In this document: positions 29,016 through 38,666 of the stretch, piece by piece
Layout: each line of letters opens with the position of its first letter
Position numbering within the stretch: position 1 is the stretch's first letter
NCBI RefSeq assembly: GCF_900236475.1
Contig: NZ_LT963352.1
Location: forward strand, 5,956,001 to 6,020,000
Direction of reading: 5' to 3'
Length of the DNA stretch: 64,000 nt
Source of the DNA: Streptomyces chartreusis NRRL 3882
Lineage (GTDB): Bacteria > Actinomycetota > Actinomycetes > Streptomycetales > Streptomycetaceae
Position numbers and translations under genes: made by a program
The notes under the pieces: model-generated
Told to the model about the DNA's origin: nothing
Databases searched by the model: none
What the model saw: the letters and a program-made list of their open reading frames with translations, nothing else

Positions 29016-31262
29016 GTGACCAACATCCCCGAGACCGGGCGGAACCCACGGGTCCAGATCCGGCTCGTCGTCATCCAGGTCCTCGTCCTGTCCCTCCTGC
29101 TCACCCTCGGCGGACGCCTGTGGTACCTCCAGATCCGTGAGGGCGCGGCCTACGCCAAGGAGGCGTCGGGGAACCACGTCCAGCAGGTCGTCCAGCCGGC
29201 CGTCCGCGGCTCCATCCTGGACGCGCGCGGCGTGGCCCTCGCCGACAACGAGACACGACTGGTCGTCTCCGCCTCCCGCACCGACCTGCTGAAGATGCCG
29301 GACGACGGCAAGGACGTCCTCACCAAGCTCGCCGGCGTGCTGGGCATGACCCCCAAGGAGGTCATGGAGAAGGTCCGGCTGTGCGACGCCGAGACACCCC
29401 AGCCCTGCTGGAACGGCTCGCCGTACCAGCCCATCCCCATCACCGACGAGGCCACCCCCAAGCAGGCCCTCCAGATCCGCGAGCGCGCCGAGGACTTCCC
29501 CGGCATCACCGCCGAGCCGGAGGCCGTGCGCCGCTACCCGAGCCCGGGCAAGGCCAACACCGCCCAGGTGCTCGGCTACCTCTCGCCGGTCACCGACGAG
29601 GAGATCAAGCAGGCCCAGAACACCAACTCGCCCTACCTGCGCTCCGACCAGGTCGGCCGCTCCGGCCTGGAGCGCCAGTACGACAAGCAACTGCGCGGCA
29701 AGGCCGGCGTCACGCGCTACGAGGTCGACAACCTCGGCCGCGTCATCGGCCAGGCCGAGGCCGACCCGGCCCACCCCGGCGACAACCTCGTCACCAGCAT
29801 CGACGCCCGCGTCCAGCGGATCGCCGAGTACCAGCTGAACGAGGCCATGAAGGAGGCCCGCAAGCAGCACGACCGGAACACCGGCACCAACTACAAGGCG
29901 GACTCCGGCGCCGTCGTCGTCATGGAGGCCAAGACCGGCCGCGTCGTCGCCATGGCCTCCAACCCGACGTACGACCCGAACGCCTGGGTGGGCGGCATCT
30001 CCGCCAAGGACTACGCCAGGCTCACCGGCAAGAAGTCCAACTACCCGCTGCTCAACCGCGCGATCCAGGGCCAGTCCGCGCCCGGCTCGATCTTCAAGGT
30101 CATCCCGACGGCCGCCGCGATCAACGCGGGCTACTCCTTCGACGGCCCCTACCAGTGCTCCAGCTCTTACAACCTCGGCGGCCAGGTCTTCAAGAACTTC
30201 GAGTCCAAGGGGTACGGCCCGATCAGCCTCGGCCGCGCCCTGGAGGTCTCCTGCGACACGGTCTTCTACCGGCTCTCGCACGAGGAATGGAAGAAGGACG
30301 GCGGCGCCAAGCCGAAGAAGCACCCCAACGACTGGTTCTACAAGACCGCCCACCAGTTCGGCCTCGGCAAGGAGACCGGCATCGACCTGCCCAACGAGGT
30401 CACCGGCCGCGTCCCCGACCGCCAGTGGAAGCTGAACTACTGGAAGGCCAACAAGGACGCCTGGTGCCGCACCGGCAAGCGGAACGGCAGCTACGCCGAG
30501 AAGATCGCCTACGAGAACTGCCTCGAAGGCAACCGCATGCGCGCCGGTGACTCCGTCAACTACTCCATCGGCCAGGGCGACACCCTCGTCACGCCCATCC
30601 AGATGGCCACCATCTACTCGGCCATCTCCAACGGCGGCACCCTCTACAACCCCTCCGTCGGCAAGGCCGTCATCAGCGCCGACGGCAAGACCGTCACGCC
30701 GATCAAGCCCCGGTCGCACGGCAAGCTGCCGATGACGCAGCAGACGCGCGACCGGATAGACGATGCCCTCGCGGGAGTCGCCACCCGCGGTACGGCCGCC
30801 TGGCGGTTCGGCGGCTGGCCGCAGGACAAGATCCCTATGCACGCCAAGACGGGTACGGCGGAGGTCTACGGCAAGCAGACCACCTCCTGGTTCGCCACGT
30901 ACACCAAGGACTACTCGATCGTCATGACGATCTCCCAGGGTGGTACGGGCTCCGGCGCCTCGGGCCCCGCCGTCCGCAACATCTACAACGCGCTGTACGG
31001 CGTCTCCGAGGACGGCGACATCGACTCCAAGAAGGCCCTGCTGCCCACCCCGGAGAAGGCCCTGCCGAAGGTCAAGACCGACGGCACCATCGCCTCCCCG
31101 AAGATCCCCAAGGACCCGGCCAAGGACCAGCAGGCGAAGAAGAAGGACCCGAACGCCCCGGCCGACCCGCTCCAGCCGGCGACGACGGCCCCGCCGACGC
31201 CGGAGAACCGTGACACCCGAAGGCGCCGGCGCCGGCGGGGAAGCCGGAGGTTGCCGACATGA
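29016..31262 (+). CDS. mrdA: Penicillin-binding protein 2, class B transpeptidase
   Basis: A 748-aa class B PBP: an N-terminal transmembrane helix (LVVIQVLVLSLLLTLGGRLWYL), a dimerisation domain, then the transpeptidase domain with SxxK in SAPGSIFKV (nucleophile Ser), SCD in LEVSCDTVFY in the SxN position, and KTGTAE. It cross-links peptidoglycan with RodA. An unusually long, charged C-terminal extension (about 75 residues, ending RRRRRRRGSRRLPT) follows. GTG 29016 has GGGGGAGG upstream. Its stop overlaps the rodA start by 4 bp (ATGA). Confidence 0.95.
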   Translation: MTNIPETGRNPRVQIRLVVIQVLVLSLLLTLGGRLWYLQIREGAAYAKEASGNHVQQVVQPAVRGSILDARGVALADNETRLVVSASRTDLLKMPDDGKDVLTKLAGVLGMTPKEVMEKVRLCDAETPQPCWNGSPYQPIPITDEATPKQALQIRERAEDFPGITAEPEAVRRYPSPGKANTAQVLGYLSPVTDEEIKQAQNTNSPYLRSDQVGRSGLERQYDKQLRGKAGVTRYEVDNLGRVIGQAEADPAHPGDNLVTSIDARVQRIAEYQLNEAMKEARKQHDRNTGTNYKADSGAVVVMEAKTGRVVAMASNPTYDPNAWVGGISAKDYARLTGKKSNYPLLNRAIQGQSAPGSIFKVIPTAAAINAGYSFDGPYQCSSSYNLGGQVFKNFESKGYGPISLGRALEVSCDTVFYRLSHEEWKKDGGAKPKKHPNDWFYKTAHQFGLGKETGIDLPNEVTGRVPDRQWKLNYWKANKDAWCRTGKRNGSYAEKIAYENCLEGNRMRAGDSVNYSIGQGDTLVTPIQMATIYSAISNGGTLYNPSVGKAVISADGKTVTPIKPRSHGKLPMTQQTRDRIDDALAGVATRGTAAWRFGGWPQDKIPMHAKTGTAEVYGKQTTSWFATYTKDYSIVMTISQGGTGSGASGPAVRNIYNALYGVSEDGDIDSKKALLPTPEKALPKVKTDGTIASPKIPKDPAKDQQAKKKDPNAPADPLQPATTAPPTPENRDTRRRRRRRGSRRLPT

Positions 31263-32461
31263 CCGGCGGTGTGAACAGCTTCCAGGTCTCCGGCTACGGC
31301 CCCGAGCGCTCCGGCTGGACCCGGCTCCTCGCCCGCGACTCGGTGGCGCGGCGGCTCGACTGGCCGATCCTGCTGTCCGCGATGGCCCTGTCGCTGCTCG
31401 GCACGCTCCTCGTCTACTCGGCGACGCGCAACCGGACGGAGCTCAACCAGGGCGATCCCTACTACTTCCTCATCCGGCACCTGCTCAACACCGGCATCGG
31501 CCTCGCCCTGATGGCCGGCACGATCTGGCTCGGCCACCGCGGCCTGCGCACGGCCGTGCCGGTCCTGTACGGCCTCTCGGTCCTGCTGATCCTCTTGGTG
31601 CTCACGCCGCTGGGCTCCACGATCAACGGCGCCCACTCCTGGATCAAGCTCCCCGGCGGCTTCTCCCTCCAGCCGTCGGAGTTCGTGAAGGTCACGATCA
31701 TCCTCGGCATGGCGATGCTGCTGGCGGCCAGAGTCGACGCCGGCGACAGGCAGTACCCCGACCACCGCACGGTCATGCAGGCACTGGGGCTGGCCGCCGT
31801 ACCCATGCTGATCGTGATGCTCATGCCCGACCTCGGGTCGGTCATGGTCATGGTCATCATCGTGCTCGGTGTGCTGCTCGCCTCCGGTGCCTCCAACCGC
31901 TGGGTGTTCGGACTGCTCGGCGCGGGCGCGATCGGCGCGATCACCGTCTGGCAGATCGGGGTGCTCGACGACTACCAGATCGCCCGCTTCGCTGCCTTCG
32001 CCAACCCCGAGCTCGACCCGGCCGGCGTCGGCTACAACACCAACCAGGCCCGCATCGCCATCGGCTCCGGCGGCCTGACCGGCTCCGGCCTCTTCCACGG
32101 CTCGCAGACCACCGGCCAGTTCGTGCCCGAGCAGCAGACGGACTTCGTCTTCACGGTGGCGGGGGAGGAGCTGGGCTTCATCGGCGGCGGCCTGATCATC
32201 GTGCTGCTCGGCATCGTCCTGTGGCGGGCCTGCCGCATCGCCCGGGAGACCACCGACCTGTACGGCACGATCGTGGCCGCCGGCATCGTCGCCTGGTTCG
32301 CCTTCCAGACCTTCGAGAACGTCGGGATGACGCTCGGCATCATGCCGGTCACCGGCCTGCCGCTGCCGTTCGTCTCGTACGGCGGTTCGTCGATGTTCGC
32401 CGTGTGGATAGCGGTCGGTCTGCTGCAGTCCATCCGGGTACAGCGCCCGATGTCGGCGTGA
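31259..32461 (+). CDS. rodA: SEDS peptidoglycan glycosyltransferase RodA/FtsW family
   Basis: A 400-aa polytopic protein with about 10 transmembrane segments. SEDS signatures are present: GSTINGAHSWI, PDLGSVMVM, and the C-terminal TGLPLPFVSYGGSS loop. It polymerises lipid II and works with the PBP2 encoded immediately upstream. The ATGA overlap (31259-31262) couples their translation. Beside mreBCD in Streptomyces this gene is known for a role in spore formation. Confidence 0.95.
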   Translation: MTGGVNSFQVSGYGPERSGWTRLLARDSVARRLDWPILLSAMALSLLGTLLVYSATRNRTELNQGDPYYFLIRHLLNTGIGLALMAGTIWLGHRGLRTAVPVLYGLSVLLILLVLTPLGSTINGAHSWIKLPGGFSLQPSEFVKVTIILGMAMLLAARVDAGDRQYPDHRTVMQALGLAAVPMLIVMLMPDLGSVMVMVIIVLGVLLASGASNRWVFGLLGAGAIGAITVWQIGVLDDYQIARFAAFANPELDPAGVGYNTNQARIAIGSGGLTGSGLFHGSQTTGQFVPEQQTDFVFTVAGEELGFIGGGLIIVLLGIVLWRACRIARETTDLYGTIVAAGIVAWFAFQTFENVGMTLGIMPVTGLPLPFVSYGGSSMFAVWIAVGLLQSIRVQRPMSA

Positions 32462-32466
32462 ACACC

Positions 32467-32493
32467 GGCGGGGCGGCCCCCTGCCGCCCCGCC
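32467..32493 (+). terminator. Terminator after rodA
   Basis: A perfect 11-bp stem GGCGGGGCGGC (32467-32477) with its complement (32483-32493) and a 5-nt loop, starting 6 bp after the rodA stop. Confidence 0.8.
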
Positions 32494-32516
32494 GCCGTGC
32501 CGACTAGATTCGGTTC

Positions 32517-34037
32517 ATGGCGGATCGGTTCACGGCGGACACCAAGCGCGAGATCGAGCGGAAGTACGAGTCCGAGGACAGCGGGCTTCCCGACCTGACC
32601 GGAGTCGCCGGGGTCGCGGCCGTGCTCGACAAGGGCGTCGCCCACCTCGACGCCACCTACTACGACACCGGCGACGAACGCCTCGCCGCGTCGTCCGTCA
32701 CCCTGCGCCGCCGCACCGGCGGCTCGGACGCGGGCTGGCATCTGAAGTTCCCCGTCGCCCCCGGCGTCCGCGACGAGATCCACGCCCCGCTCTCCGACAC
32801 CCTCCCGGACGACCTCGCCGGGCTCGTCCGCTCCCGCGTCCGCGGCGGCGAACTGCTGCCCGTCGTCCGGCTGCGCTCCGACCGCGACGTACGCCACCTC
32901 GTCGACGCCGACGGGCGGCTGCTCGCCGAGGTCAGCGTCGACGCCGTACGGGCCGACCGGCTCACGGCCGGCGGCGGTGAAGCGCAGTGGACGGAGATCG
33001 AGGTGGAGCTCGCCGACGGGCAGGACCCGGCCTTCCTCGACAAGGTGGAGAAGCGGCTGCGCAAGGCGGGCGTGCGGCCGTCGGCCTCGGCGTCCAAGCT
33101 GGCGCGGGCCCTGGCGGAGACGGCGCCGCACCAGCAGCGGGCGTCCGCCCCCGCCGGAGAACCGGTGACCGCCGGAGACCACGTCCTGGCGTACGCGCGC
33201 GCCCAGCGGGACGCCGTCGTCGAACTCGACCCGGCCGTGCGTAGGGACGCCGAGGACTCCGTGCACCGCATGCGCGTGGCCACCCGCAGGCTGCGCAGCA
33301 CCTTCACGTCGTACGGCGAGCTCCTCGACCGGACCGTCACCGACCCGGTCGGCGACGAGCTGAAGTGGCTGGCCGGTGAGCTGGGCCTGGACCGGGACCG
33401 CGAGGTGCTGACCGGACGGCTGACGGCGGCCCTCGACGAGGTGCCGGCCACCCTGGTCCGCGGGCCGGTCGCGGAGCGGCTGCACACCTGGGCGAGCGCC
33501 GAGCACGACGGGGCCCGCGGCCGGCTCATCGGCGTCCTGGACTCCCGCCGCTACCTCGCGCTGCTCGACACCTTGGACGCGCTGATCGCCGACCCGCCCC
33601 TGCGGAAGGCGGCCGGCAAGAAGCCCCACAAGAAGATCGCCAAGGCCGTCACGAAGGACTTCCGCAAGGTCGCCGGGCTGGTCGAGCGGGCCGTGGAACT
33701 GGAGCCCGGTACCGAGCGCGACGTCGCGATCCACGAGGCCCGCAAGAAGACCAAGCGCGCCCGCTACGCCGCGGAGGCGGCCCGACCGGCGCTCGGCAAG
33801 CCGGCCACGGACCTGGTCAAGTCCATGAAGGCGCTCCAGATCCTGCTCGGCGAGCACCAGGACAGCGTGATGGCCCGGCAGGCCCTGCGCGAGCTGTCGG
33901 CGGTCGCCCACGCGGCCGGGGAGAACACCTTCACCTACGGCCTGCTCCACGAGCGCGAGGAGCAGCGGGCGGTGCGCGTGGAGACCGAGCTGCCCGGATT
34001 CTGGGCCGGGATCAAGGACGGGGCGGCGGGCCTCTGA
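32517..34037 (+). CDS. CYTH-CHAD domain protein
   Basis: A 506-aa fusion. The N-terminal CYTH (triphosphate tunnel) domain, residues about 10-200, begins with the ExExK-type motif EIERKYE and includes YYDTGDERLAASSVTLRRRTGG. The C-terminal CHAD domain (about 215-500) is helical and rich in conserved His/Arg (HRMRVATRRLRSTF, IHEARKKTKRARYAAE), a polyphosphate-binding fold. The likely role is in inorganic triphosphate or polyphosphate metabolism. ATG 32517 has no Shine-Dalgarno; TAGATT (32505-32510) ends 6 nt before it, suggesting a leaderless mRNA. Confidence 0.93.
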   Translation: MADRFTADTKREIERKYESEDSGLPDLTGVAGVAAVLDKGVAHLDATYYDTGDERLAASSVTLRRRTGGSDAGWHLKFPVAPGVRDEIHAPLSDTLPDDLAGLVRSRVRGGELLPVVRLRSDRDVRHLVDADGRLLAEVSVDAVRADRLTAGGGEAQWTEIEVELADGQDPAFLDKVEKRLRKAGVRPSASASKLARALAETAPHQQRASAPAGEPVTAGDHVLAYARAQRDAVVELDPAVRRDAEDSVHRMRVATRRLRSTFTSYGELLDRTVTDPVGDELKWLAGELGLDRDREVLTGRLTAALDEVPATLVRGPVAERLHTWASAEHDGARGRLIGVLDSRRYLALLDTLDALIADPPLRKAAGKKPHKKIAKAVTKDFRKVAGLVERAVELEPGTERDVAIHEARKKTKRARYAAEAARPALGKPATDLVKSMKALQILLGEHQDSVMARQALRELSAVAHAAGENTFTYGLLHEREEQRAVRVETELPGFWAGIKDGAAGL

Positions 34038-34124
34038 TCTTCCGCGCGTACAAAGGTACGGCCGGGTCGCGTTAGTCTGGATGGTCACCCTGTCCGTTCA
34101 GTCCAGCTCACGAAGGTGCGCGAC

Positions 34125-36089
34125 ATGCCTGCCGAAGTCGCTGCGTCGGTGTTCCCGCAGCTCGAAGCTCTGCTCCCGCATGTGCAGAAGCCGATCCAGT
34201 ACGTCGGCGGAGAACTCAACTCCACAGTCAAGGACTGGGACTCCTGTGACGTCCGCTGGGCGCTCATGTATCCGGACGCCTACGAGGTCGGCCTGCCCAA
34301 CCAGGGCGTCCAGATCCTCTACGAGGTGCTCAACGAGCAGCAGGGCGTCCTCGCCGAGCGCACCTACAGCGTGTGGCCGGACCTGGAGGAGCTGATGCGG
34401 GAGCACGGCGTCCCGCAGTTCACGGTGGACAGCCACCGGCCCGTGAAGGCCTTCGACGTGCTGGGCCTGTCCTTCTCAACGGAGCTGGGCTACACCAACA
34501 TGCTGGCGGCCCTGGACCTCTCCGGGATCCCCCTGGAGGCCAAGGACCGCGGCCTGGACGACCCGATCGTCATGGCCGGCGGCCACGCCGCGTTCAACCC
34601 CGAGCCGATCGCGGACTTCATCGACTGCGCGGTGATCGGCGACGGCGAGCAGGCCGTCCTGGAGGTCACCGCGATCATCCGCGCCTGGAAGGCGGAGGGC
34701 CGCCCCGGCGGCCGCGAGGAACTCCTCTTCCGCCTGGCCAAGACGGGCGGGGTGTACGTGCCCGGCTTCTACGACGTCGAGTACCTGCCGGACGGCCGTA
34801 TCGCCCGCGTCGTACCGAAGCGCAGCGGTGTCCCGTGGCGGGTCTCCAAGCACACGGTGATGGACCTCGACGAGTGGCCGTACCCCAAGCAGCCCCTGGT
34901 CCCGCTCGCCGAGACGGTCCACGAGCGCATGTCGGTGGAGATCTTCCGCGGCTGCACCCGCGGCTGCCGGTTCTGCCAGGCCGGCATGATCACCCGCCCG
35001 GTCCGCGAGCGCTCCATCACGGGCATCGGCGACATGGTCGAGCAGGGCCTGAAGGCGACCGGCTTCGAGGAGGTGGGCCTGCTGTCCCTGTCCTCGGCGG
35101 ACCACTCGGAGATCGGCGACATCGCCAAGGGCCTCGCGGACCGCTACGAGGACGACAAGATCGGCCTCTCCCTCCCGTCCACCCGCGTGGACGCCTTCAA
35201 CATCGACCTGGCGAACGAGCTCACGCGCAACGGCCGCCGCTCCGGCCTCACTTTCGCCCCGGAGGGCGGCTCGGAGCGCATCCGCAAGGTCATCAACAAG
35301 ATGGTCTCGGAAGACGACCTGATCAGGACCGTCGCGACGGCGTACGGCAACGGCTGGCGTCAGGTGAAGCTGTACTTCATGTGCGGCCTGCCGACGGAGA
35401 CCGACGACGACGTCCTCCAGATCGCCGACATGGCGACCAAGGTCATCGCCAAGGGCCGCGAGGTGTCGAAGTCCAACGACATCCGCTGCACGGTCTCGAT
35501 CGGCGGCTTCGTCCCCAAGCCCCACACCCCCTTCCAGTGGGCGCCGCAGCTGTCGGCGGAGGAGACGGACGCCCGCCTGGAGAAGCTGCGGAACAAGATC
35601 CGCGGCGACAAGAAGTACGGCCGCTCCATCGGCTTCCGCTACCACGACGGCAAGCCCGGCATCGTCGAGGGCCTGCTGTCCCGCGGCGACCGCCGGATCG
35701 GCGCCGTCATCCGCGCGGTCTACGACGACGGCGGCCGCTTCGACGGCTGGCGCGAGCACTTCTCGTACGACCGCTGGATGCGGTGCGCCGAGAAGGCGCT
35801 GGCCCCCTTCGGCGTCGACGTCGACTGGTACACGACGCGTGAGCGCACGTACGAGGAGGTCCTCCCCTGGGACCACCTGGACTCCGGCCTCGACAAGGAC
35901 TGGCTCTGGGAGGACTGGCAGGACGCCCTCGACGAGACGGAGGTCGAGGACTGCCGCTGGACGCCGTGCTTCGACTGCGGCGTGTGTCCGCAGATGGACA
36001 CCCAGATCCAGATCGGCCCGACGGGGAAGAAGCTCCTCCCCCTGACGGTCAAGAACGCGGCGCCGGCTCCCAGCGGGCACGGGCACTGA
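34125..36089 (+). CDS. B12-binding-type radical SAM protein (TIGR03960 family)
   Basis: A 654-aa protein. The N-terminal half resembles a cobalamin-binding Rossmann domain. The radical SAM core carries the 4Fe-4S motif CTRGCRFC (about residues 277-284), followed by QAGMITRPVRERS. The C-terminus has a second Cys-rich motif (CRWTPCFDCGVCPQ). In actinobacteria this family is normally encoded beside, or fused to, the DUF2344/TIGR03936 protein; here that partner lies about 4.9 kb downstream. The substrate is unknown. ATG 34125 is chosen over GTG 34116 because GAAGGTG is well spaced from it. A -10-like TAGTCT lies at 34073-34078. Confidence 0.92.
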   Translation: MPAEVAASVFPQLEALLPHVQKPIQYVGGELNSTVKDWDSCDVRWALMYPDAYEVGLPNQGVQILYEVLNEQQGVLAERTYSVWPDLEELMREHGVPQFTVDSHRPVKAFDVLGLSFSTELGYTNMLAALDLSGIPLEAKDRGLDDPIVMAGGHAAFNPEPIADFIDCAVIGDGEQAVLEVTAIIRAWKAEGRPGGREELLFRLAKTGGVYVPGFYDVEYLPDGRIARVVPKRSGVPWRVSKHTVMDLDEWPYPKQPLVPLAETVHERMSVEIFRGCTRGCRFCQAGMITRPVRERSITGIGDMVEQGLKATGFEEVGLLSLSSADHSEIGDIAKGLADRYEDDKIGLSLPSTRVDAFNIDLANELTRNGRRSGLTFAPEGGSERIRKVINKMVSEDDLIRTVATAYGNGWRQVKLYFMCGLPTETDDDVLQIADMATKVIAKGREVSKSNDIRCTVSIGGFVPKPHTPFQWAPQLSAEETDARLEKLRNKIRGDKKYGRSIGFRYHDGKPGIVEGLLSRGDRRIGAVIRAVYDDGGRFDGWREHFSYDRWMRCAEKALAPFGVDVDWYTTRERTYEEVLPWDHLDSGLDKDWLWEDWQDALDETEVEDCRWTPCFDCGVCPQMDTQIQIGPTGKKLLPLTVKNAAPAPSGHGH

Positions 36090-36094
36090 GGGGG

Positions 36095-36113
36095 CGCGGC
36101 CTTCAGGGCCGCG
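36095..36113. terminator. Short hairpin between convergent genes
   Basis: CGCGGCC (36095-36101) pairs with GGCCGCG (36107-36113) around TTCAG. It sits between the radical SAM stop and the end of the convergent TPR reading frame. Confidence 0.6.
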
Positions 36114-36959
36114 TCACCGCTGCGTTCCGGGGGCTTCGTCGCGCAGGCCGGTCAGGTTGGCCAGGCACGTGGCGGTGTGCGGGTGGTCCGGGCCGAGTGC
36201 GGCCTGTGTGATCCGCAGGGCCCGCTCCGCCAGCGGCAGGGCTTCGGCGTGCCGCCCGTCCGCGCCCAGGGACTGGGCCATGTTGTTCAGGCACCGGGCC
36301 GTGTACGGGTGGTCGGGGCCGAGGGTGCTCTCGGTGATCCGCAGTGCTCGTTCCTCGAGCCGCAGGGCCTCGGCCCGGCGCCCCAGTTCGCTCAGCGTGG
36401 TGGCGAGGTTGCCCAGTCGACTGGCGGTGTCCGGGTGGTCGGGGCCGAGGGTCGCTTCGGTGATCCTCAGTGCCCGCTCCTCCAGGGCCAGGGCTTCGGT
36501 GTGCTGCCCGAGATCGCTGAAGACGGCTGCCAGGTTGCCCAGTCGGTTGGCGGTGTCCGGGTGGTCGGGGCCGAGGGCCGCTTCGGTGATCCGGACCGCT
36601 TGCTGAGCGAACGGCAGGGCTTCCTCGTGGCGGTCCAGGCTGCACAGCGTGGTGACGAGGCTGTTGAGGCGGGAGGCGGTGTGCGGGTGGTCGGGACCCA
36701 GGGCCGCTGTGGTGATGCGGAGCGCGCGTTCGTCCAGGGGCAGGGCTTCGGTGTGCTGTCCGAGATGGCTGAAGGTGGCGGCGAGATTGCCGAGGCGGAT
36801 CGCGGTGTGGGGGTGGTCGGAGCCCAGCAGGGCCTCGGTGATCCGTAGCGCCTTCTGCTCCAGGGGTAGGGCCTCCTGGTGCCGCCCCAGGTTGTTCAAG
36901 GTGATGGCGAGGTTTCCGAGGCGGTTGGCGGTGTCCGGGTCGTCGGCGCCGAGGGTTGC
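36114..36959 (-). pseudogene. Detached C-terminal TPR array of the STAND protein
   Basis: This stretch continues the 36960-38666 gene in the same frame, right after its TAA. It encodes the second half of the interrupted TPR unit, then six more 42-residue kinesin-light-chain-type TPR units with the pattern EALPLxxRALRITxAxLGPDHPxTAxxLxNLA, ending at TGA 36114-36116. It has no ribosome binding site; a TTG at 36899 is in frame but unconvincing as a start. The repeats stay intact, so the break looks recent. Without readthrough or reinitiation it is not translated. Confidence 0.8.
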
Positions 36960-38666
36960 TTAGCTGATCTGAAGCGCCTGCTCGGCCAGCGGCAGGGCTT
37001 CGATGTGTCTGCCCAGCTCATCGAACGTCCGGGCGAGGTTGCTCAAGCACGTGGCGGTGTCGTTGTGGTCCGGGCCCAGTGCGGCCTGGGCGATCCGCAG
37101 GGCCCGCTCGAAGAGCGGGAGTGCCCGGGCGTGTTGGCCCACGTCGCCGAGGGTGAGGGCGAGGTTGTTGAGCCGGATCGCCGTCTCCGGGTGATCGGGC
37201 CCCAGGTCGGCCTCGGTGGCCCGCAGGGCGCGTTCCTCCAGCGGCAGTGCCTCGGACGACTGGCCACGGGCCCTGAGGTAGAAGGCTGCTCTTCCCAGCA
37301 CGGTGGTGAGCAGCGGCGACGTCGCACCCGTGGCGGGCTGTTGGGCACTCGTGGTCCGGATATGGGGCAGCAGCGTCTGCCAGTCCGGCCAGGTCGTGAC
37401 GTCTTCGGGTTCCCCGGACGGCAGGCCCAGGGAGACGAGCACGAGGGCCGTTTGACTCGGGTGCAGCGGGGCGTCGGGGCGGCTTCTGCGGAGCAGACGC
37501 CGGAGTCTGCCGGAGCGCGGGTCCGGGCTGGGGTGTGGGGTGGTCGTGCGGACGACGGTCTGCACGAGGCGGTGAACGGCGACGTCCGTCTCGCTGAGCG
37601 TGATCAGGCTGTATGCGGCGAGAACGCCCAGGGCGTGGTCGACCGCCTGCGGTGCGGACAGCGCGGGCACCAGGAGATCGCGGGGCAAGGGGTCGGGGGC
37701 GCAGTAGGCCAGGATCCGCAACAGCTCCACGGCGTTGGGATCGGTGGTTCGCAGGGCCTCCAGGGTGACGCTCCACAGTTGGGCGATGGTGCGGTGCTGG
37801 GCGTCACCGGGAGGGGCGGTCGCCAGGACTCCGGCGGGGTCGGTGCGCAGCTGGGCGAGATAGGTGCCGGCGCTGGTGCGGGTCTGGGCCAGGTAGGCGC
37901 CGGCCTGCTGCAAGGCGAGCGGGAGGTGCCCGAGTTCGTCAGCCAGCTCGATGAGCGAGGCGACGTCGCCGTCGTCGTGGCGTCCGGTGATCTCCTGCAG
38001 GACGGCGAGGGAGCTCCGGGGTGCGAGGGTGTCCAGGAGCAGGGGTGTTCCCACGTCCTGCCACGGCAGGTCGCGGCGGGTGGTGATCAGTACCTGGCCC
38101 GTGCTCAGCCGGCCGAGGTAGGGACGCAGGTCGGCAGGATCCTCGGCGTTGTCCAGGATCAGCAGCCATCCGCTGCGCCCCTGCAACCACGCCACGGCCC
38201 ACTCGGCCGCCTCGTCGATCGGAAGCACGGTGTTGACCGGGTTCACCGCGGTGGCCAGGGCTGCCAGTCCGGCCGTCATTTCCCCCGCGCTGGACGCGTC
38301 CAGCCACCACACGGGGCCGTGCCCCGCTGCCAGGCAGTCGCGGGCGTGATGCAGGGCGAGGGTGCTCTTGCCGACACCACCCATGCCGCGCACGCTCTGC
38401 GCGACGATGCCGGTGCCGGTCGAGGGCAGTGCCCGCAAGAAGGCCAGGGCGTCGTCCCGGCCCTTGAACACGCGGCTGTTCAGCGCCGGCAGGTTGTTCA
38501 AGCGGGTGATCGCCGCTTCCGGCACGGCTGCCTGCAGCGCGCCCTGCGGCAGGTTCAGGTTGTGCTGTTCGATCCGTGCGTGGTCCCCGCTCGCGATGAT
38601 TCCCCTGTTGGTCACCGCGGCGGTGGACCGGACGCCTGAAGCGGAAGGGAAGCCGTCCGTCGTCAT
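36960..38666 (-). CDS. NB-ARC/TPR STAND NTPase (NLR-like), truncated by an in-frame stop
   Basis: The readable product is 568 aa. It has a short N-terminal motif (NRGIIASGDHARIEQ, residues 20-34), an NB-ARC ATPase with Walker A GMGGVGKST (94-102), Walker B WLLILDNAED (167-176), a sensor-like GQVLITTRR (190-198) and GHLPLAL (247-253), a helical region, and two and a half 42-aa TPR units. It ends at TAA 36962-36960 where sister repeats have GAA (E). The next codons continue the repeat in frame through 36114. STAND proteins of this design act as ligand-gated switches, often in defence or regulated cell death. ATG 38666 overlaps the stop of the 100-aa membrane protein gene. Confidence 0.88.
   Translation of the reverse strand: MTTDGFPSASGVRSTAAVTNRGIIASGDHARIEQHNLNLPQGALQAAVPEAAITRLNNLPALNSRVFKGRDDALAFLRALPSTGTGIVAQSVRGMGGVGKSTLALHHARDCLAAGHGPVWWLDASSAGEMTAGLAALATAVNPVNTVLPIDEAAEWAVAWLQGRSGWLLILDNAEDPADLRPYLGRLSTGQVLITTRRDLPWQDVGTPLLLDTLAPRSSLAVLQEITGRHDDGDVASLIELADELGHLPLALQQAGAYLAQTRTSAGTYLAQLRTDPAGVLATAPPGDAQHRTIAQLWSVTLEALRTTDPNAVELLRILAYCAPDPLPRDLLVPALSAPQAVDHALGVLAAYSLITLSETDVAVHRLVQTVVRTTTPHPSPDPRSGRLRRLLRRSRPDAPLHPSQTALVLVSLGLPSGEPEDVTTWPDWQTLLPHIRTTSAQQPATGATSPLLTTVLGRAAFYLRARGQSSEALPLEERALRATEADLGPDHPETAIRLNNLALTLGDVGQHARALPLFERALRIAQAALGPDHNDTATCLSNLARTFDELGRHIEALPLAEQALQIS

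Noticed and set aside
36957..36965. Programmed stop-codon readthrough in the STAND gene
   Set aside because: The context (AGC TAA GCA) is not a known readthrough context, and a single-base change from GAA explains the stop.
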